A DNA stretch of 64,000 nucleotides from Cryptomeria japonica (Eukaryota; Streptophyta; Pinopsida; Cupressales; Cupressaceae), in NCBI RefSeq assembly GCF_030272615.1, contig NC_081407.1, positions 373,324,998 to 373,388,997 of the forward strand. The letters are read 5' to 3'. Shown one piece after another: positions 58,578 to 64,000 of this stretch. Position 1 is the first letter of the stretch, and each line of letters starts with the position of its first letter. Under the pieces are notes generated by a model. The model saw only the letters and a program-made list of their open reading frames with translations. It ran no database searches and had not been told where the DNA came from. The translations under genes were made by a program, and so were the position numbers.

Positions 58578-59693
58578 CTGTCAAAAAGCAAAATGAGTCC
58601 AATATCAGTTTCCACATCAAAACAAAGATATCAGAATCAAAATCACATCAAAAACATGAAACAATTTGCAAAAAACTAATCAAGTTCCACATCATATCAT
58701 TCCATATCAACTTGTAACACAACTCAAGTTTTCAAAAACCATATCAAAACTTGTAAAACAACTCAAGTCTCCACATCACATAAACTTGTAAAACAAATCA
58801 AGTTTCCCACCCATATCAGCTTGTAAAACAACTCAAGTTTCCAACCCATATCAGCTTGTAAAATAACTCAAGTTTCCAACCCATATCAGCTTGTAACACA
58901 AATTAGGCTCCACACATTTGAACTTGAAACAGTACAAATCAAATCATGGTTCGATCAAAACAACACATTAATAACTACATCAATAACTTGAACAAATCAA
59001 GTTATATCAAAACTCATATTGGACAAATTATCAAACACATGACCAAAGACATAGCAAATAGCAAAAATCCATCTCTCCCGGCAAAACTGACCTTTTCCTA
59101 TATCATTTTCTTCATTCAACAATCATCCAATCTTGCAAAACTTGATCCATGCGCTAATTAAACTTGGCTATGCGCTAAAAATATACCCATGCGCTACACT
59201 GTTTTCTCCACACGCTATTCTATCTACCCTATGCGCTAGACTAACTCTACATGCTATCTTTTTTTCTCCATGTGCTACCCAATCTACCCTAAGCGCTAAA
59301 ACCGACCCATGCGCTAACCTATCCCATGCTTGCGCTATCTATTCAACCCTATGCGCTAGGTCTAACCTACGCGTTAAATCTCCCTACCCATGCGACCCCC
59401 TGTGGACCCTATGTGCTAGGTTTGACCTATGCACTACCCTTTTAACCTGATGCGCTACCTTATATTCATCATGCGCTAACCTGACGCCATGCGCTAACCT
59501 AAAACTTTCATGCGCTACCCTATTCATTTTCGGACGCTACCCTAAATTAATACCCTATGCGCTACTAACATTTTCGTATGCGCTAAACTAAGACTTCTAT
59601 GCTCTAAAACGTTAAAACCGAATTTCAAAAATAAAAAACCGACCAAAAACGATCAAATGAAAAATCAAAAAGGGGTCAAAAGGGTTGACTTAC
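58578..59693 (-). other. Predicted intron of the antisense PMD gene (copy B)
   Basis: GTAAGT...GACAG, phase 0, containing the GCGCTA array. The perfect donor here makes splicing more credible than in copy A alone. Confidence 0.68.
59150..59600. repeat. GCGCTA array with 60-bp higher-order period (copy B, 3' region)
   Basis: Cores at 59233, 59251, 59272, 59293, 59311, 59332, 59353, 59371, 59392, 59413, 59431, 59452, 59473, 59491 and 59512 follow an unbroken 18, 21, 21 cycle. Looser cores at 59151-59212 and 59534-59580 flank it. The core reads GCGCTA in element sense, opposite to the leader arrays. Confidence 0.9.
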
Positions 59694-59842
59694 CGGTGGA
59701 CCATATGCGGCAGGTCTCCGATGCCTCCGAACGCGCTCGAATCGATGTGCAGAATAGGGAATAGGCATTTTGTCTTCTCTCCAAAAGTCTCTTTCTTCAA
59801 AGTCAACAAGCACAAATGAGACAAAACAAAACACTTTTCCCC

Positions 59843-59849
59843 TTTTATA
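59843..59849 (-). promoter_or_regulatory. TATA box of the antisense PMD gene (copy B)
   Basis: CTATAAAAGGGG in gene sense, about 75 bp before the ATG at 59768, the same arrangement as in copy A. Confidence 0.6.
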
Positions 59850-60183
59850 GGGTAAAATGAAATTAGGGTGAGGGAAATGAGCACGTAATTTGCTCGCGAT
59901 CTCCCTCATACCCTCGCACACGTCAATTATCAGGAGATGAATCAATTTAAACGTTTCACCTAGCCAAAATCTTACACACCAAACGCAAATTATCAAATCA
60001 AATCAAAAATTTTAAAATATTGATTCATCTCTCGAGGGGGCATCATCACCATCGTTTATCAAATTTGGGGCATCACACATCAAATCTGGGGCACGACACA
60101 AAAATCATAAAAAACCATATCGATCATAAAATCGCAACGACACATCATTTTCTTTGAAATAACATGTGCACACACGTCACTTC

Positions 60184-60197
60184 AAAGATGGGCAAAA
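60184..60197 (+). other. Polypurine tract of copy B
   Basis: AAAGATGGGCAAAA directly before the 3' LTR; one G of the copy A tract is T here. Confidence 0.85.
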
Positions 60198-61654
60198 TGT
60201 AGACGTATAAAAATGACCATATTCCTAAATGAATATTTTATGTTCATTTCTCTATTTAATTAAATCCAATTTAATTAAATTACCCGCATTCCTCTATTTT
60301 AATTAAGTAAATTACTCAATTAAATTCACTATACCATTTAATAGGATAAATTCATTTTATTCAATTAAAGCCCCTGTCCACTTTTTAATTAAATTCAAAT
60401 TTAATTAAAATAGTTATCCTAAATTAAATAAATCTAATTTATTTAATTGCAACCAAATTGAATTAAATTGAATTAAAACCTATTTTCCCTCACCCACTTG
60501 CAAAATCCTACACCTCCCACTTGCATCCTAACCCTCTTTCTAACCTCTTCTAGATTCTTCTAAACCTAATTAATTAACCCAAACCCATCCATTATCCCTT
60601 TTCCCTAAATTTGAGGAGGTCACTTCTCAAAATTGGAGCAAAATCTTCAAAATGCATTAAAGCCTTTATCCATTCAACAAGCTAACTTGTTGAATACCCC
60701 CAAATTTGGAAGGACTCTTACAAATTTGTCCCCAAAGTCTTCATAACCATTAATGGTTAGCTCAACCTTCTTACATGGTTAAAGAATTTCCATAAACTCA
60801 ACCTCCATCTAACCCAAGGGTCTCATCAAGCATTTATTGCTTTGACCATGGTTATCCTTAAACCTTTGCACAAGAGTTTATCCTTTGGGTAAAAGCTTTA
60901 TCCAATGGATAACCCTAACTTAACCTTAACCCTTAACCCCTAGGATAACCATGAGGTCTTCTCAAGCATTTAATGCTTCTTACATCTCCTCTCAACCAAC
61001 CTTATGTTGATAATTGTCACCATTTCATTGGTGCCAATTGCAAACATGGATTCCCAACTTTCAAACTTGGCCCTTGATTGCCTCTTTCAATCTTGACCAT
61101 CCATTGCCTTGTTTTTGCTATAAATAGAGCTCTCATTCCTCCATTTTGATATCCAAGTCTTTAGCATCACACTTATACTTAAATCCATTCAAGCTTTCAT
61201 ATCTCATTTTATGCTCATCATTTAGCTTCTCTTTTAAACAGGAATTAATCTAAATATGCAAATTTAGAGTATGTTCCTTATCATTTAGCTTAATCATAGA
61301 CTAATATAGTATGCTAGGATAGTCTTGTTTACTAACCTTGTCATCTTATAGCTAGTTTATTGCATTTGTAGCATCATGCATAGCTTAGGATGCATCTCAT
61401 CTTAAAATCAACAAAAGCATCCCTCGTTCTTGCATTTGCCATCCCTAAACCATTTTGCTCAATGACCTGAGAGCAAAAACATTGGTTTGAGGGACCGTGC
61501 AAGATAGAGAACCATGGAACCATCATTGGGAAGCTGAGCCATACTTCATGACTCCATAGCTTGCACCAAGAAGTCCTGTGGGTGTGTGAGCAAGGCTCCC
61601 CAGAGCTCCATTTTTCACATATTGAGTTCTATCTGCCCGCTTTTCCCGCATACA
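60198..61654 (+). repeat. 3' LTR of copy B
   Basis: 1457 bp, TGTAGACG...GCATACA, nearly the same as the copy A LTRs in reverse orientation. It includes the CAACAAGCTAACTTGTTG segment that the copy A 5' LTR has lost, and a TATA box at 61119-61126. Confidence 0.94.
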
Positions 61655-63490
61655 ATTTTGAAATTGTTTTATATTATATAATCTATGCTATGATTTCCTT
61701 TGTAATTAGTTATGTTAATTATGCTGATTTACATTAGTAAACTTATATGAGATATTTATTAATATCAACAATTAATTATTCTAATAAACATGGACTTATG
61801 ATATTACGTTTCTTATTATTTTCATCTTTATTTTTTTATAGACATTTTATGTTTTATTTTTTTTGGATATATAAGATTTATCTCTCCCATTTATTTATCT
61901 TTATTGAAAGAGATAATAAACTTCCATTAATTTTTTAATGAAAATATAAATATCTATATTAATATTTGTTGGAGCTCCAATAAACTTATAAATGTTCTTT
62001 CATAGTAGTTGTGTAATAAGGGAGTCTTATATACAAAATTATATATACCAAATTCTATTAAAGAAATTATATATATTGAGTTTTATTATTTTTTGGTGTT
62101 AGATTTTTCTTAGTTTCTTATACACACTAAAAAATTATTACATACTTCATCAATAAAATTTTCAAATCAATTTTGACCAAACATCCTCTAACCACAAGAA
62201 TTTTCAAAGAACAATCCTAAACGTTTTTTTATCCACTCTACATGGGCTATGGTAGATCATAATTATTTGTGAATTTGAGGATTTTTGTGGTTGAATCCTT
62301 TGATAATTCACATTGGATTTATTTATGATCCATACGAATAAAGGATATTTATGGATTTGTGGCACAATAAGGGCTTATAACCTTTAGTATTAGACATTTG
62401 TCTTGCTTCCTTACACAAATATGGAGTTTATCTGGCAAAATTTAGGTTTATAGCCAATCCAAATTGTGAGAGAAAAGTGAATGGAACCAAGTGAACCCTA
62501 ACAAATGAGGAGAAAACTAGGTTAATAGGATGATTATATCAAAATGACCGTTAAAAACATAGTGATGAAAATATTATTGCTCTCATTGAGATACTATGAT
62601 TATCTCAAACACGTCTTCAAGCTCTCTCCAAGAATGAAAGTATTATTGCTCTCATATTTTGTGCAAGCACAAGTAACAATATGATAATGCAAAAGTTTAA
62701 AGATTGTGGTTTCAAAAATGATGATGGATTAAGGTAGAATTTATATATTTTTCCTAATATTGATCAATGGTGGAGATTGCTTGAGATAGATTAGAAGATC
62801 AATGGTTGAGAATTGATGAGAGAATCAAAGGCTAAAAATAGGAGTTAACTAGTTGCATGGTTTAATGAAGTGGATTTGATTGATCAAATAAGTAAGAGTG
62901 ACGATGAGTAGAGTAATCAGATTAAAATGAAGATTGAAAGTGAGTGTTAGTTGAATTGAAGAAGGGATTGTGCATGATAGATATAAATAGAACTAACTAA
63001 ATAAATTAATTAATTCCATGTGCATGATGGAATAATAAATAAAATAATAATTTTATTTAATTTTACAAGAAATATATCTAGAAAAGGAATAACTAAATAA
63101 ATTAAAATAGCTTATTTAATTATAGAGGAATAGTTCGCTAATTAAATAATTAAAAACAATTATCTAATTATTCTGAACTAGAAGAAATCGATGAAATTAA
63201 TTAAATAATTAAAATTATTTAATTAATATGGATAAAAGAATAAATTAATAGATTAATTAAATAATTTAAAATTATTTAATTAAGGAGGATGAAAAGGGAT
63301 AAATTGATGAATGACATTAATCAAATAACTTAAGATCTATTTAATTAATTTTGTTAGGGATTAGGTTATAAGGCATTGTTGTTTGTACTAGTCGATATGA
63401 TGATTAGAAAACTTGATGAAATCGAGACCTAGGTGATGATTAGACAAATTTGGTAATATGGATGGAATGGACATTTTTTAGGTATCTACA
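61655..63490. other. Right flank, probably including the LTR of a third related element
   Basis: No gene. The right part ends TAGGTATCTACA at 63490, the reverse of an LTR start TGTAGATACC, with A/T-rich ATTAATTTAATTAA sequence before it as in the family's U3. The other LTR end was not identified. Confidence 0.45.
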
Positions 63491-63504
63491 TTTTGACCCT
63501 CTTT
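63491..63504 (-). other. Polypurine tract of a third Tat-like element, minus strand
   Basis: AAAGAGGGTCAAAA in minus sense followed by TGTAGATACC. It differs from the copy A tract at one of 14 bases. The internal region would run right to the window edge; within 63505-64000 no coding region is seen. Confidence 0.6.
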
Positions 63505-64000
63505 GAGATAATGTTTGAAGTAGCATTGTTTCAAAGGGAAAAAAAGTAGCCAAGAAGAACAATTAGAAATGAAGAAGATGATGATAATAGACATGCCCCA
63601 ATCAAGTTGACCTCTTGAAAGTACAAGAAAGAGAAGAATGTTAGATAAAAAATGGAAAATGATGAAAGACAAGAATGAAAGATGTATATAGGAAAAATGA
63701 AAATAAATATAAAGATGAAATGATGATGGTGTGAAAACTGATATGAAATTATGCTTTTGTTGGTGCTTTTTATCATCGTAGAGTGTTTTATTATGGCAAA
63801 TAGATATGTGTACAGCAAGTTATAATTAAACCATGTTGATTTTGGTATCTTTTGCATGGATTGTGACTTTGTAAACAAGGAGTGTTCTCATTCATTTGAG
63901 ACACAATAACACCTTGTTAAAATATGTGTGGAAGTAGCTATATAGCATGATAGTTCTAATGCAAAAAGTATTATATGACCTTATTTGCACATGATGATTG
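63505..64000. other. Partial 3' region of the third element, no gene seen
   Basis: Includes ATTGTTTCAAAGGG, which parallels the segment after the polypurine tract in copy A (TTATTTCAAAG near 1730). Divergence is high and no frame is supported. Confidence 0.4.

Larger units (their letters stand above)
56640..59768 (-). pseudogene. Antisense plant mobile domain (PMD) gene carried by copy B
   Basis: Exon 1 is 59768-59694 (25 codons, MPIPYSAHRFERV). The intron 59693-58578 (1116 bp) starts with a consensus GTAAGT donor and ends TTTTTGACAG. Exon 2 is 58577-56640, 1938 nt, exactly the length in copy A. The PMD part carries ERCGLSSLLDMPRF and FHFATGEMTVTPKD; then a DDEEEDVGGDGDDGG acidic tract, a GRQGREYRGRRGDRGRDRGG RGG-like tract and a coiled-coil tail (MRDIMRELSSRVREAEYY). 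Stops at about 58075 (CAG in A), 58050 (TGG), 57633 (CAG), and several after 57174 break it, all explained by C-to-T or G-to-A. No indel is needed to align the exons of the two copies. It lies opposite to gag-pol, convergent with it. Confidence 0.77.
44918..61654 (+). mobile_element. 5'-truncated Tat-lineage Ty3/gypsy element (copy B)
   Basis: A 16.7-kb copy of the same family as 240-18661, inverted relative to it. Similarity starts abruptly at 44918, equivalent to about 16011 in copy A, so the 5' LTR and about 1.2 kb of leader are missing. ORF1, gag-pol, antisense PMD gene, polypurine tract and 3' LTR follow in the same order. Gag-pol has many stops, mostly C-to-T changes, and a 993-bp DNA transposon. 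Without a 5' LTR it has no promoter for genomic RNA and is immobile. The bases after the 3' LTR (61655-61659, ATTTT) cannot be tested as a duplication. Confidence 0.93.

Noticed and set aside
61747-61938. 63-codon Phe/Leu-rich open frame
   Set aside because: AT-rich sequence commonly gives such hydrophobic frames; no start context, motif or conservation was seen.
1-64000. tRNA, rRNA, CRISPR array, bacterial or organelle genes
   Set aside because: None recognised. The short regular repeats are the phased TAGCGC arrays and minisatellites, which lack CRISPR repeat-spacer structure.

Overview
The window looks like nuclear DNA of a seed plant with a large, repeat-rich genome. A gymnosperm is plausible, but nothing here proves the species. 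One host gene is clearly supported: a two-exon BAHD acyltransferase at 38575-41714 on the minus strand. Most of the rest is nested LTR retrotransposons, remnants of others, and AT-rich sequence without recognisable genes.

Layout. (1) 240-18661 is a complete Ty3/gypsy element on the minus strand, with 1.4-kb LTRs and a 5-bp target duplication GTTAT. It is placed in the Tat/Ogre-like lineage because it has a small ORF before gag, a second RNase H after the RT-RNase H, no chromodomain and a long 3' region. (2) 18670-19590 is a decayed gag-protease remnant of another Ty3/gypsy element. (3) 19600-23837 is AT-rich with two tandem repeats. (4) 23838-32073 is a complete LTR element on the minus strand (target duplication CATAC) with an initiator-Met-type primer site. 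It lacks RT and integrase and instead carries a coiled-coil/zinc-knuckle gag-like ORF and a very long unknown ORF, which is split by a 780-bp solo LTR with its own duplication CTTTG. (5) 32074-38574 is non-coding, with a probable LTR remnant and local duplications. (6) The BAHD gene. (7) 42470-44917 is AT-rich. (8) 44918-61654 is a second copy of the Tat-like element, in the opposite orientation, truncated at its 5' end and carrying a 993-bp DNA transposon in its pol region. (9) The right edge holds the PPT-LTR boundary of a third, related element.

The most unusual content is in the two Tat-like copies. Each carries in its 3' region an antisense gene with its own TATA box, a 75-nt first exon, a GT(GC)-AG intron of about 1.1 kb, and a 1938-nt second exon encoding a plant mobile domain (PMD) protein with an RGG-like tract and a coiled-coil tail. 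Exon lengths are identical in both copies, and the stops seen are point changes, mostly of the methyl-cytosine deamination kind. The intron, and the 5' leader in the opposite orientation, hold arrays of a TAGCGC/GCGCTA core spaced exactly 21 bp apart. In the intron these form a 60-bp higher-order unit (21+21+18). A 28-nt inverted repeat also links leader and 3' region in both copies. Gag is exactly 657 codons in both copies and ends at a shared TAG, with protease continuing in the same frame.

Both Tat-like copies have broken gag-pol frames and are probably not self-sufficient. The two copies form a roughly 16.7-kb inverted repeat around the BAHD gene.
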